Below, piece after piece: positions 52,001-60,600 of a stretch of 64,000 nucleotides of DNA. Within the stretch, counting starts at the first letter, position 1; every line of letters starts with the position of its first letter. The stretch covers positions 4,464,001-4,528,000 of the forward strand of contig NZ_CP118632.1 of NCBI RefSeq assembly GCF_028993615.1, read 5' to 3'. Position numbers and translations under genes: made by a program. Below the pieces are notes generated by a model, which was not told the origin of the DNA, searched no databases, and was given only the letters and a program-made list of their open reading frames with translations. This DNA is from Herbaspirillum sp. WKF16. GTDB taxonomy: Bacteria; Pseudomonadota; Gammaproteobacteria; Burkholderiales; Burkholderiaceae_D.

Positions 52001-53476
52001 TCAGGCGCGGCCCTTGTTAAGACTGCGGCCCTGAATGACAACGAAGTCAATGAGCGATTCCAGCTGCATCCGACTTGTTCTATGGTTAAAGAGAGCCGCG
52101 CGTATGGCGTACCTTCCCGAGATGCGAGTGGACGACGGCGCAGCGATGCCGGAACGTTGAAGTGCCAGCAAGAGGCATGAGTTGACGCGTTCGCTTATCG
52201 CCTCGGCGGAGCGATAACGGAAACAGACGATGTTCAGGCTCACCGGCGCCATCAGCTCCAATTCATCGCAACTCCTAATGAGCTGCGTAAGGTAGCGCGC
52301 GCGTTCGCAACTCTCCGAGATGGCCTGGCCCAGGCGTTGCGTCCCATAGACCTTCAGCGTCATCCAGGTTTTCAGAGCCCGGAAACCGCGAGAGAGATCC
52401 GGCCCCAAATCGCAAGGCCACGGCGAGCCATCGGACATGCCGCCCGGCTCCCGCGCCAGATAGCTCTGGTTCGCATCGGCGAAGGCAGCCAGCTGACTGT
52501 CTGCACTGCGCACCAGCACGAATCCGGCGTCGTACGGGACATGCATCCACTTATGGAAATCCATGGCAATGGAGTCTGCGCGCTCGATCCCATCGACCTT
52601 GTGCGCAAGGTCTGGGGCCAGGACACAGAGGGCGCCAAATGCGCCGTCCACGTGGTAATGAAGGTTGTTCTCGGCAGCCAGGTCGGCCAGGTCGCGGAGG
52701 TTATCAATCGCCCCGGAATCGACGGAACCTGCGGTTCCCACAATCAGGAATGCGCGGCGATCCGCTTTGAGGTCAAGCTGGATGGCCTGACGCATGGCTT
52801 GAACGTCGACCGCGCCATCCCCTCCCTGCTCTATCAACCGGAGATTGGCGCTGCCCAGGCCGGCCATGTCCATGGCGCGAGCAATACATCCATGGGCGCC
52901 CTTCGACGCATAGGCCACCAGCTCCTTGCCAGGCTGTTGCGACACGCCCTGCGTCCGCACGCTGCCCCCGCAGGCGCGGGTGCGCGCAATGAGCACGCCG
53001 ATCAGGTTCGCCATGGACGATCCGGTGACGAACAGTCCGCTGGCTTCGCTCGGAAACGCAAAAAGTTGGCTCATCCACCGCACAACCTGCCGCTCGACTT
53101 CGACCGGCATATGGTCACGCCCACCCAAATTGGAGTTCAAACCCGCTGCCAACATCTCCGCGAGCATGCCCACCGGCGTACCGGCGCCATGGACCCACCC
53201 CATGAAGCCTGGATGGGCGTTACCCACCGAAAAGGGAAGCACGTTGTCCCTGAACAGGCCATAGGCCTGGTCCAGCGTACAGGGTGAAACCGGTAGCGGC
53301 TCGTGGATGGAATGCCGGACGTCGGCCGGGATAGGTTGCCAGACCGGCCCGCTTCCCGCGGAAACCCGCTGGAGGTAGCTGAACATATCGTCGAGCATGG
53401 AATGCCCTTGCTCGCGCAACGCCCCCCAATCCTTGGGGTCGAGAAGGCTTTCCCAATCATTATTCGCGATATCCAT
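52001..53476 (-). CDS. Group II pyridoxal-dependent amino-acid decarboxylase
   Basis: 491 residues, full length for the aromatic-L-amino-acid/DABA decarboxylase family. HPGFMGWVHGAGTP (about 88-101), H195 stacking on PLP (SKGAHGC), D277 (HVDGAFG) and the Schiff-base K309 (DFHKWMHVPYD) are all in place. The product would be an amine and CO2; whether the substrate is aromatic, glutamate-like or a diamino acid cannot be told. It is the first gene of the operon ending with the Fur-like gene. The promoter carries a CCTAAG-type box, divergent from a second box for the BcrC-PmrAB unit. Confidence 0.9.
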   Translation of the reverse strand: MDIANNDWESLLDPKDWGALREQGHSMLDDMFSYLQRVSAGSGPVWQPIPADVRHSIHEPLPVSPCTLDQAYGLFRDNVLPFSVGNAHPGFMGWVHGAGTPVGMLAEMLAAGLNSNLGGRDHMPVEVERQVVRWMSQLFAFPSEASGLFVTGSSMANLIGVLIARTRACGGSVRTQGVSQQPGKELVAYASKGAHGCIARAMDMAGLGSANLRLIEQGGDGAVDVQAMRQAIQLDLKADRRAFLIVGTAGSVDSGAIDNLRDLADLAAENNLHYHVDGAFGALCVLAPDLAHKVDGIERADSIAMDFHKWMHVPYDAGFVLVRSADSQLAAFADANQSYLAREPGGMSDGSPWPCDLGPDLSRGFRALKTWMTLKVYGTQRLGQAISESCERARYLTQLIRSCDELELMAPVSLNIVCFRYRSAEAISERVNSCLLLALQRSGIAAPSSTRISGRYAIRAALFNHRTSRMQLESLIDFVVIQGRSLNKGRA

Positions 53477-53524
53477 GCAAATTCCAGCATCCCTCGAAAA
53501 TGGGCGTCAATTCAGATGACCCTG

Positions 53525-53557
53525 ATCGTATCGAGGCCGACTTAGCCATGACTTAGG
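53525..53557 (-). promoter_or_regulatory. PmrA/QseB-like box and -10 of the decarboxylase operon
   Basis: Read toward the gene: CCTAAG-TCATG-GCTAAG (53557-53541), 10 bp, then TACGAT (53530-53525). The box ends 64 bp before the ATG. Confidence 0.8.
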
Positions 53558-53595
53558 CGCAATGGTCGGAATCTGGCGGTTTATTGGCGCCGCCT

Positions 53596-53628
53596 CCTCA
53601 GCCAGGCCTAAGTCTCGGGAACTATGCT
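53596..53628 (+). promoter_or_regulatory. PmrA/QseB-like box and -10 of the BcrC-RR-HK operon
   Basis: CCTCAG-CCAGG-CCTAAG (53596-53612), 10 bp, then TATGCT (53623-53628). One half-site is imperfect. The -10 overlaps the upstream in-frame ATG at 53624, so translation must start later, at 53657. Confidence 0.75.
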
Positions 53629-53656
53629 GGCGACTCTTACAGAGGTGGACGCGAGC

Positions 53657-54241
53657 ATGGAATTGCTGAATTTCCGAATCTTTCTGCTGCTCAACAGCAG
53701 CGCCATTTACACAAGCAGCTGGAGAGAGCACCTGGCGGTATTTACGGCCGAATGGCTCGTATGGGCGCTTCCGCCGATGTTGGTCTATCTGTGGCTACGG
53801 GGTGATTTCAAGCTGAAGAAGGCCGCTGTGGGCGCCGCCCTTTCCGCCGCGATTGCCTTGTGCGTTGGTGGCCTCCTTGGTTGGCTGTGGCCGCATCCCC
53901 GGCCATTCATGTTGGGAATGGGGCATCTGCTCATCAACCACGCGGCGGACGCCTCCCTGCCCAGCGACCATTTGACGCTTTGGTGGGGCATCGCTCTAGG
54001 ACTGGCGCATTCCGCTCCCACCAAGCGGATTGGTCTACTATTGACGGCAACCGGTCTTGCGCCGGCCTGGGCTCGCGTCTTTGTCGGAGTACACTTTCCC
54101 GCTGATATGCTGGCAGCGTTTATTGTTGCGCTTGGCTCCGCTCATGTCGTGAGCGCGTACGGCCGCCCAATGGTCACCAAGGCAACCGTGGCTGGCGTTC
54201 AGCTCCAGCGCGCACTTCTTAGGCGTTATGCTCGCGGCTGA
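53657..54241 (+). CDS. PAP2-family phosphatase, BcrC-like undecaprenyl-diphosphatase
   Basis: 194 residues from the ATG at 53657 (MELLNFRIF). Five to six membrane helices hold the PAP2 triad in BcrC form: HPRPF, SLPSDH and ARVFVGVHFPADM. BcrC-type enzymes dephosphorylate undecaprenyl pyrophosphate to recycle the cell-wall lipid carrier and give bacitracin tolerance. It is first in an operon with a PmrA/QseB-like regulator and sensor kinase, so it belongs to an envelope-stress unit controlled by its own box. Confidence 0.88.
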   Translation: MELLNFRIFLLLNSSAIYTSSWREHLAVFTAEWLVWALPPMLVYLWLRGDFKLKKAAVGAALSAAIALCVGGLLGWLWPHPRPFMLGMGHLLINHAADASLPSDHLTLWWGIALGLAHSAPTKRIGLLLTATGLAPAWARVFVGVHFPADMLAAFIVALGSAHVVSAYGRPMVTKATVAGVQLQRALLRRYARG

Positions 54242-54275
54242 CGTCGCCGATAACCATCTTTGTGGAAGGTCTGAT

Positions 54276-54938
54276 GTGAGAGTGCTCTTGGTTGAAGATG
54301 ACCGCATGATTTCCGCTGCGACCGAGCAGGCATTGCGCGACGCCGCCTATGCCGTTGATTGCGTCAGCGACGGTGGCGCCGCTCAACTTTCGGTCAATAC
54401 CCAACAATATGACGTGATTCTGCTGGACCTTGGCCTGCCCAGGCTGGACGGCTTTCATGTGCTGCGCCACCTGCGCGACAACAAGATCGGCACTCCTGTC
54501 CTTATCATCACTGCGCGCGATGCCCTCGAAGACAGAATCCGCGGATTGGACGCCGGCGCCGACGACTACGTCATGAAGCCATTCGAGATGGATGAGTTGC
54601 TGGCGCGCATGCGGGCCGTCATTCGCCGACATGGCGGAAGCGGCAGCCCTGTTCTGACGAATGGCGCCATCCAGCTCGACCCGACCACTCGCGAGATAAC
54701 TTTCGAGGGCGCGTCGCAGCGTCTTTCCGCGCGCGAATTCAGCTTGATGCAGTCATTGATGCTTCGGCCAGGCGCCATTCTTTCGCGGCAGGACCTGGAG
54801 GACAGGATCTACGGCTGGAACGAGGAAGTGGAGAGTAACGCAGTCGAGTACCTGATCCACTCTATCCGAAAGAAATTCGGCAACCAAATCATCAAGAACG
54901 TCAGGGGCCTGGGATGGATGGTCTCAAAAGAACAATAA
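54276..54938 (+). CDS. OmpR-family response regulator, PmrA/QseB-like
   Basis: 220 residues from a GTG at 54276 with GGAAGG upstream; the ATG at 54228 lies inside the phosphatase gene end. The receiver has ED at 8-9, phosphoacceptor D51 (VILLDLGLP), a T/S in IITARD and the lysine of YVMKPFE. The winged-helix output (about 125-218: LSAREFSLMQSLMLRPGAILSRQDLEDRIYGW, then SNAVEYLIHSIRKKFG, VRGLGWMV) is typical of the PmrA/QseB/TctD group. It overlaps the kinase gene by 25 bp. It is the best candidate to bind the CCTAAG-N5-CCTAAG boxes described here, including the one before its own operon. Confidence 0.93.
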   Translation: MRVLLVEDDRMISAATEQALRDAAYAVDCVSDGGAAQLSVNTQQYDVILLDLGLPRLDGFHVLRHLRDNKIGTPVLIITARDALEDRIRGLDAGADDYVMKPFEMDELLARMRAVIRRHGGSGSPVLTNGAIQLDPTTREITFEGASQRLSAREFSLMQSLMLRPGAILSRQDLEDRIYGWNEEVESNAVEYLIHSIRKKFGNQIIKNVRGLGWMVSKEQ

Positions 54939-56263
54939 CCGGTTCGCTGCAAGCCCAGCTTTCATTCTGGCTTTCGGTGGTCATCATTGCCACCTCGGTT
55001 GGCGGCGGCTATTTCTCGTTTCGCGGCACTTTCCACGAAGCCAACGAGTTCCAGGATGACCAGCTGCGCCAGATTGCCGGCCTGATGCAACAGCAGGAAC
55101 CGCATACCGGGCTCCTCATCACCCAGAGTATCGAGCAAAGCGAAGACCCGGAGTCGCAGGTGATCGTCCAGGTCCTGGCGCCGGATGTGAATCAGGTCCG
55201 GCTCCTGGACGAAGACGTCAGCTTGCCCTCGTCGCTGCCGGAGATTGTGCAGACTGTTCCTGGCAACCGCTACATGTGGCGTGTCTTCCTGCGCCATCTG
55301 CCAGATGGCGCACGCCTGGTGGTCAGCCAGCGTACAGATGTCCGCGACGAAATTGCCAACAGCAGCGCCTGGCGCACGGTCTACCCGCTCGCGCTCCTGA
55401 TGCCGCTGTTGCTTCTGCTGATCAATGTGTTGGTTCGCACGATGCTCAAACCGGTAAAGACGCTCTCCCAGGATCTGGACCGGAGGAGGGATTCCGACCT
55501 GAGCCCCCTGGACGACCGTCACGTGCCTAGCGAGATTCGCCCGTTTACGGCCTCGATTAATGCGCTTCTCCTTCGGGTGAAACGGTCCGTAGACATGCAG
55601 AAGCGGTTCGTGGCAGATGCTGCCCACGAACTGCGCTCGCCCCTGACGGCACTTTCGCTGCAGGCCGACAACATCCGCAAGATTGAACTGTCGCCTGTCG
55701 CCCAGGAGCGCATGATGGAATTGCGCGGAGGACTTCAACGGATGCGGTCCCTGCTGGAGCAGCTCCTGGTGATGGCTCGCAGCCAGGAATCGGTTGCCCA
55801 TCCGGATACGACTATTTCGATGGAGGATGTCTTCAAGCAGGTTTTGGAGGATCTCATCCCTTCGGCCGAGGCCAAGAACCTGGACGTTGAAGTCGACACG
55901 GAGCGGTCTGCCGTATTTTCCGGGCAACTCTTCGATGCTCTCATGCTGATAAAAAACCTGGCCGACAATGCCATCAGGTACACGCCTGCCGGCGGGCGGC
56001 TCATTCTCCGGGCCCGGCGAGAGAATTATTTTCTCATCGTCACCGTCGAAGATTCGGGCCCCGGCATCCCGGAGGAGGAAATGGAACGCATTTTCGACCC
56101 GTTCTATCGAATCCTTGGCAGCGGAGAGTCAGGTTCCGGCCTCGGCCTGGCCATTGTCAAAGCCATCGTGGAGCGAAACGGGGCCACCATCAATTTCAGC
56201 AACTGCATTGACGATAGCGGCGCCCGTTGCGGACTGTGCGCCACCGTCAGATTTCCTCACTGA
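54914..56263 (+). CDS. Sensor histidine kinase, PmrB/QseC-like
   Basis: 449 residues. TM1 about 16-37, a periplasmic loop of about 115 residues, TM2 about 155-174. A HAMP-like linker is followed by HisKA with H238 (AAHELRSPLTAL) and HATPase (NLADNAIRYTPAGG, EDSGPGI, GSGLGLAIVKAIV). The periplasmic loop contains three E-x-x-E motifs (E42-A-N-E45, E74-Q-S-E77, E77-D-P-E80), the kind of motif that binds Fe(III) in Salmonella PmrB; the first lies in a stretch that is commonly similar in QseC-like kinases, so it may be incidental. It pairs with the regulator at 54276. Confidence 0.92.
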   Translation: MDGLKRTITGSLQAQLSFWLSVVIIATSVGGGYFSFRGTFHEANEFQDDQLRQIAGLMQQQEPHTGLLITQSIEQSEDPESQVIVQVLAPDVNQVRLLDEDVSLPSSLPEIVQTVPGNRYMWRVFLRHLPDGARLVVSQRTDVRDEIANSSAWRTVYPLALLMPLLLLLINVLVRTMLKPVKTLSQDLDRRRDSDLSPLDDRHVPSEIRPFTASINALLLRVKRSVDMQKRFVADAAHELRSPLTALSLQADNIRKIELSPVAQERMMELRGGLQRMRSLLEQLLVMARSQESVAHPDTTISMEDVFKQVLEDLIPSAEAKNLDVEVDTERSAVFSGQLFDALMLIKNLADNAIRYTPAGGRLILRARRENYFLIVTVEDSGPGIPEEEMERIFDPFYRILGSGESGSGLGLAIVKAIVERNGATINFSNCIDDSGARCGLCATVRFPH

Positions 56264-56290
56264 TCGGCAATCTCCACCCACCAACGCCAC

Positions 56291-56318
56291 GCGATGACCA
56301 ATTGATCAAGGTCATCGC
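56291..56318. terminator. Hairpin after the sensor kinase gene
   Basis: GCGATGACC (56291-56299) pairs with GGTCATCGC (56310-56318) around AATTGATCAA. No T-run follows. It separates the kinase gene from the efflux promoter and could be an imperfect terminator. Confidence 0.45.
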
Positions 56319-56324
56319 GCCCGT

Positions 56325-56357
56325 CCTAAGTAACGTCTAAGTCACTCCCTCTAAAGT
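56325..56357 (+). promoter_or_regulatory. PmrA/QseB-like box and -10 of the RND efflux operon
   Basis: CCTAAG-TAACG-TCTAAG (56325-56341), 10 bp, then TAAAGT (56352-56357). The predicted transcript has a leader of about 155 nt before the first gene. Confidence 0.8.
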
Positions 56358-56406
56358 GCTCACATGCCGCGACACGCCTCAGGTGCCGCGGCGGCGCCTG
56401 CATGAA

Positions 56407-56439
56407 CGTTTCTTAATGAAACGCAAATACCGGCTTAAT
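56407..56439. promoter_or_regulatory. Palindrome and paired CTTAAT half-sites in the efflux leader
   Basis: CGTTTC-TTAAT-GAAACG (56407-56423) is a perfect 6-bp inverted repeat. CTTAAT occurs at 56412-56417 and again at 56434-56439, 22 bp apart. These are classical PmrA-type half-sites but at double spacing. A second regulator binding site is possible. Confidence 0.4.
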
Positions 56440-56521
56440 CGCCTCTCATGCAAAGTGCGCTCCGCCTATCCGTCAACTCTGCGACCCCGCTAAAGCGGTA
56501 GCGCATCTTGTGAAAGCACTT

Positions 56522-57688
56522 ATGAGTCCAGCCAAGCATTACCGAACCTGCGCAGCGCTGGCAACGACAGTTGCCCTCGCCGTCTTAGCCGGATGTGGAA
56601 AGAATCAGGCGGCCGCTCCCGCGACAACCGTCCAGCCCGTCACGGTGGCGACCATGCATCGCACTTCCGTTCCGGTCAATATCGAGCTTCCCGGCCGCAC
56701 TTCAGCGTACCTGGTCGCCCAGGTACGCGCGCGGGTTGACGGTATCGTGCTGAGACGCGGGTTTCAGGAGGGCGCCGACGTACGCGTCGGCCAGTCGCTT
56801 TACCAGATCGACCCTGCGCCGTATCGCGTCGCTCTCAAGAGCGCCGAGGCCTCCCAGCAAAAGGCCGAATCCAACCTGATTGCCATGAATCTTCAGGCGG
56901 AGCGCTATAAGATCCTGGCGGGCGGAAAAGCTATCAGCAAACAGGCCTACGATAACGCCGTCGCGGCCCAAGGCCAGGCGGAGGCCGACGTTGCCGCGGC
57001 AAAGGCTGCCGTGGCGAACGCTCGAATCAATCTGGGATACACCGCGGTGACGGCGCCTATTTCCGGCCGCAGCAGCGGCTCGCTGGTGACCCAAGGCGCC
57101 TATGTGCAAGGCAGCGCGGCTACGCTGCTTACGACCATCCAGCAAATCGATCCGATTTACGTTGACCTGAACGAATCGAGCACTGCCGGCCTCCAGCTGC
57201 GCCGCGATATCGCCTCCGGCAAGATTCGTCCCAACGATACCAGCGCGGTCAAGGTCTCCCTGACGCTGGAGGACGGCACCACCTACGAGCAGCCCGGCAA
57301 GCTCCAGTACAACGGCATCACCGTGGATCAAACAACCGGCTCGGTAACTGTACGCGCCACGTTCGCCAACCCCAAGGGCGTGCTTCTTCCCGGCATGTTC
57401 GTGCATGCCAGCATCCAGCAAGGCGTGAACGACAATGCGTTCCTCGTTCCGGTATCAGCCGTCACCCACAACGCCCAAGGCGAAGCCACGGTCATGACGG
57501 TAGACGGCGCCGGCAAGACCATCGCGAAACTCATCCAGACCGGCGCCACGGAAGGCCCCAATTGGGTCGTTACTGGCGGCCTGAAGGATGGCGACCGTGT
57601 CATCGTCTCCGGCTGGCAAAAGGTGCAGCCGGGGATGCAGGTCGCCGCAACTGAGATGAACGCCCCCAATTCGCCATCGGTGAAGTGA
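56522..57688 (+). CDS. RND efflux periplasmic adaptor (AcrA/MexA type)
   Basis: 388 residues from the ATG at 56522 (MSPAKHYRTC); the GTG at 56510 is a close alternative. Lipobox LAGC gives an inner-membrane-anchored lipoprotein. The biotinyl-lipoyl halves (VRARVDGIVLRRGFQEGADVRVGQSLYQIDP and GYTAVTAPISGRSSGSLVTQGAYV) flank an alpha-hairpin of about 60 residues; the beta-barrel and membrane-proximal domains follow. It is first in the efflux operon, 7 bp before the permease gene. Confidence 0.93.
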   Translation: MSPAKHYRTCAALATTVALAVLAGCGKNQAAAPATTVQPVTVATMHRTSVPVNIELPGRTSAYLVAQVRARVDGIVLRRGFQEGADVRVGQSLYQIDPAPYRVALKSAEASQQKAESNLIAMNLQAERYKILAGGKAISKQAYDNAVAAQGQAEADVAAAKAAVANARINLGYTAVTAPISGRSSGSLVTQGAYVQGSAATLLTTIQQIDPIYVDLNESSTAGLQLRRDIASGKIRPNDTSAVKVSLTLEDGTTYEQPGKLQYNGITVDQTTGSVTVRATFANPKGVLLPGMFVHASIQQGVNDNAFLVPVSAVTHNAQGEATVMTVDGAGKTIAKLIQTGATEGPNWVVTGGLKDGDRVIVSGWQKVQPGMQVAATEMNAPNSPSVK

Positions 57689-57695
57689 GGACGAA

Positions 57696-60600
57696 ATGGC
57701 AAAATTCTTTATAGACCGCCCGATCTTCGCCATTGTCCTGTCCATCCTCATCATGCTGGGTGGAGCGATGGCCATTACCTCCTTGCCCATCGAGCAGTTC
57801 CCACCCATTGCGCCGCCCACGGTGCAGGTGAGCACCAGCTACCCCGGCGCGTCTGCCACGACAATTCAAAATACGGTTGTTCAAGTCATTGAGCAGCAGA
57901 TGACCGGCATCGACAACCTCCTGTACATGTCTTCGGCCAGCGATGACACAGGCCAGTCGACCACTACCCTGACTTTCGCCGCCGGCACGAATCCGGACGT
58001 CGCGCAGGTTCAGGTTCAGAACAAGCTGCAGCTGGCCACTCCCCTGCTGCCGACGCAAGTTCAACAGTCTGGCGTGAAGGTCACCAAGTCGACCAACTCC
58101 TTCCTGATGGTTATCGGCTTCGTCTCGACCGACGGCAGCATGAACAAATTCGACATCGCGAACTATGTGGTGTCCAACGTCCAGGACTCGATCAGCCGCA
58201 TCAACGGTGTCGGCAATATGGATGTCTTCGGCTCCCAGTACGCCATGCGCATCTGGCTGGATCCCGCAAAACTGAACAGCTACGCGCTGGTGCCTTCCAA
58301 TATCACCACCGCCCTGCAAGCCCAGAACGTCCAGATCTCCGGCGGTCAGCTCGGCGGCGCTCCTGCAATCAAGGGCCAACAGCTCAACGCGACCATTACC
58401 GAATCGACTCTGCTGCGCACCAAAGAAGACTTCGGCAATATCCTCTTGAAGGTGATGCCGAATGGGGCGCAAGTCCGCTTGTCTGACATTGCCCGTATCG
58501 CACTGGGCGCCGAAAACTTCAACATCGACAACAAGTACAACGGCCAGCCGGCATCCGGCATGGGCATTCAGCTGGCGCCTGGCGGCAATGCATTGACCAC
58601 GGCCAAGGCTATCAAGGCCCGTATGGCCCAGCTGGAACCGTACTTCCCGCACGGCCTGAAGGTGGTGTATCCGAACGACGTCACGCCATTCATCCAGGTC
58701 TCCATCCAGGAAGTGGTCAAGACGCTGCTGGAAGGCATCGTGCTGGTCTTCCTCGTGATGTACCTGTTCCTGCAAAACATCCGCGCCACGCTCATTCCGT
58801 CCATCACCGTGCCGGTGGTGCTGCTGGGCACGTTCGGCGTGATGGCCGCGCTCGGCTTCACCATCAACACACTGTCCATGTTCGGCCTGGTGCTGGCCAT
58901 CGGCCTGCTTGTGGATGACGCCATCGTGGTGGTCGAGAACGTCGAGCGAGTGATGCACGAGGAAAATCTGTCGCCGCTCGAAGCCACCCGCAAGGCGATG
59001 GGCCAAATCAGTAGCGCTCTTATCGGCGTCGCCCTGGTCCTGTGCGCAGTGTTCGTCCCGGTTGCGTTCTCGAGCGGCACTGTCGGCGGCATCTATCGCC
59101 AATTCTCGCTGACCATCGTGGCATCGATGCTGCTGTCGGTCTTCGTCGCGCTGACGTTGACGCCGGCGTTGTGCTCCACTCTCCTGAAACGTCCTGATCA
59201 GAATCATGCCGAAAAGAAGGGTTTCTTCGGCTGGTTCAATCGCACCTTCGACCTCGGCCGGGACCGCTATTTATCGGGTGTGCGCCACATCATCGCCCGT
59301 TCGGGCCGCTGGTTGGTTCTTTATGCGGCCCTCATCGCTGTAGTTGTCGTGATGTTCGGCCGTCTGCCCACGTCATTCCTGCCGTCGGAAGACCAAGGCT
59401 TCATCTTTGTCCAGGTGAAAACAGCACCCGGCACCACGCAAGAAACTACCGGCGCCATCATGGATGAAGTCGCGGCGTATCTGCTCAAGGACGAAGGCGC
59501 GATGGTCGATGCCACCTTGACGGTGAACGGCAACGCCAACGGCATCCGCGGCCAGAACATCGGCCAGATCTTTGTGCATCTGAAGGACTGGTCTGAACGT
59601 ACTGACCCGAAGCTTACCGCCCAAGCGCTTTCCTCGCGCATCGGCAAGCGGTATGCCGACTCCAGGGTTGCCGACATCTTCGCCCGCAGCCCGCCGCCCA
59701 TCCGCGGCCTGGGCAGCGCCGCAGGCTTCGACTTCGAACTCGAGGATCGCGGCGGCCTTGGCCACGCGGCGCTCTCCCGGGCACGCGACCAGCTCCTGAC
59801 GATGGCTCAGAGCGACCCCGCCCTGTCGCAGGTTCGATTCGTCGGGCAGCCCGACAATCCAACCTTCAAAATCAACATCGATCGTGAGAGGGCAGCTGCA
59901 CTTGGGGTCTCCGCGTCCGATGTTGACCAGACCTTCTCCACGATGTGGGGCTCGAAGTATGTGAACAACTTCCTCGATACCGACAACCGGATCAAGAAGG
60001 TCTACGTGCAAGCCGATGCCAGGTTCCGCATGAATCCGGACGACATCATGAAAATCTACGTACGCAGCAACACCGGCGCCATGGTTCCCTTCTCGGCTTT
60101 CGGGTCCTACCAATGGACCTATGGCCCGCCCAATCTGCAACGCTATAACGGTGTTGAGGCGATGGAAATCCAAGGCCAGTCTTCGCCTGGACAAAGTACC
60201 GGCCAAGCAATGGCGGCCATGGAAAAGCTGGCGGCAAAGCTTCCTTCAGGCATCGGCTTCGAATGGACTGGAACATCGCTGCAACAACAGCAATCCAGTT
60301 CGCAAGCGCCCTTGCTGTATGGCCTGTCCATCCTGGTGGTCTTCCTAAGCCTGGCGGCTCTGTATGAGAGCTGGATTATCCCGATGTCGGTGATTATGGT
60401 GGTCCCGGTTGGTGTTCTGGGCGCCCTCGCCGCGACCTCGGCGACGCGCCTCTCCAATGACATCTACTTCCAGGTGGGCCTGCTGACCGTGATTGGCCTC
60501 TCGGCGAAGAACGCCATTCTTATTGTCGAGTTCGCCCGGGAGCTGCAGCACCAAGGCCTAACTGCGCTGCAGGCTGCCGTCGAGGCGGCCAAGATGCGGC

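Noticed and set aside
57600..59207. 535-codon open frame antisense to the RND permease
   Set aside because: Arises from the strong GC bias of the permease gene; composition is His/Gln/Arg-rich with no motif, and the plus strand is an unmistakable RND protein.
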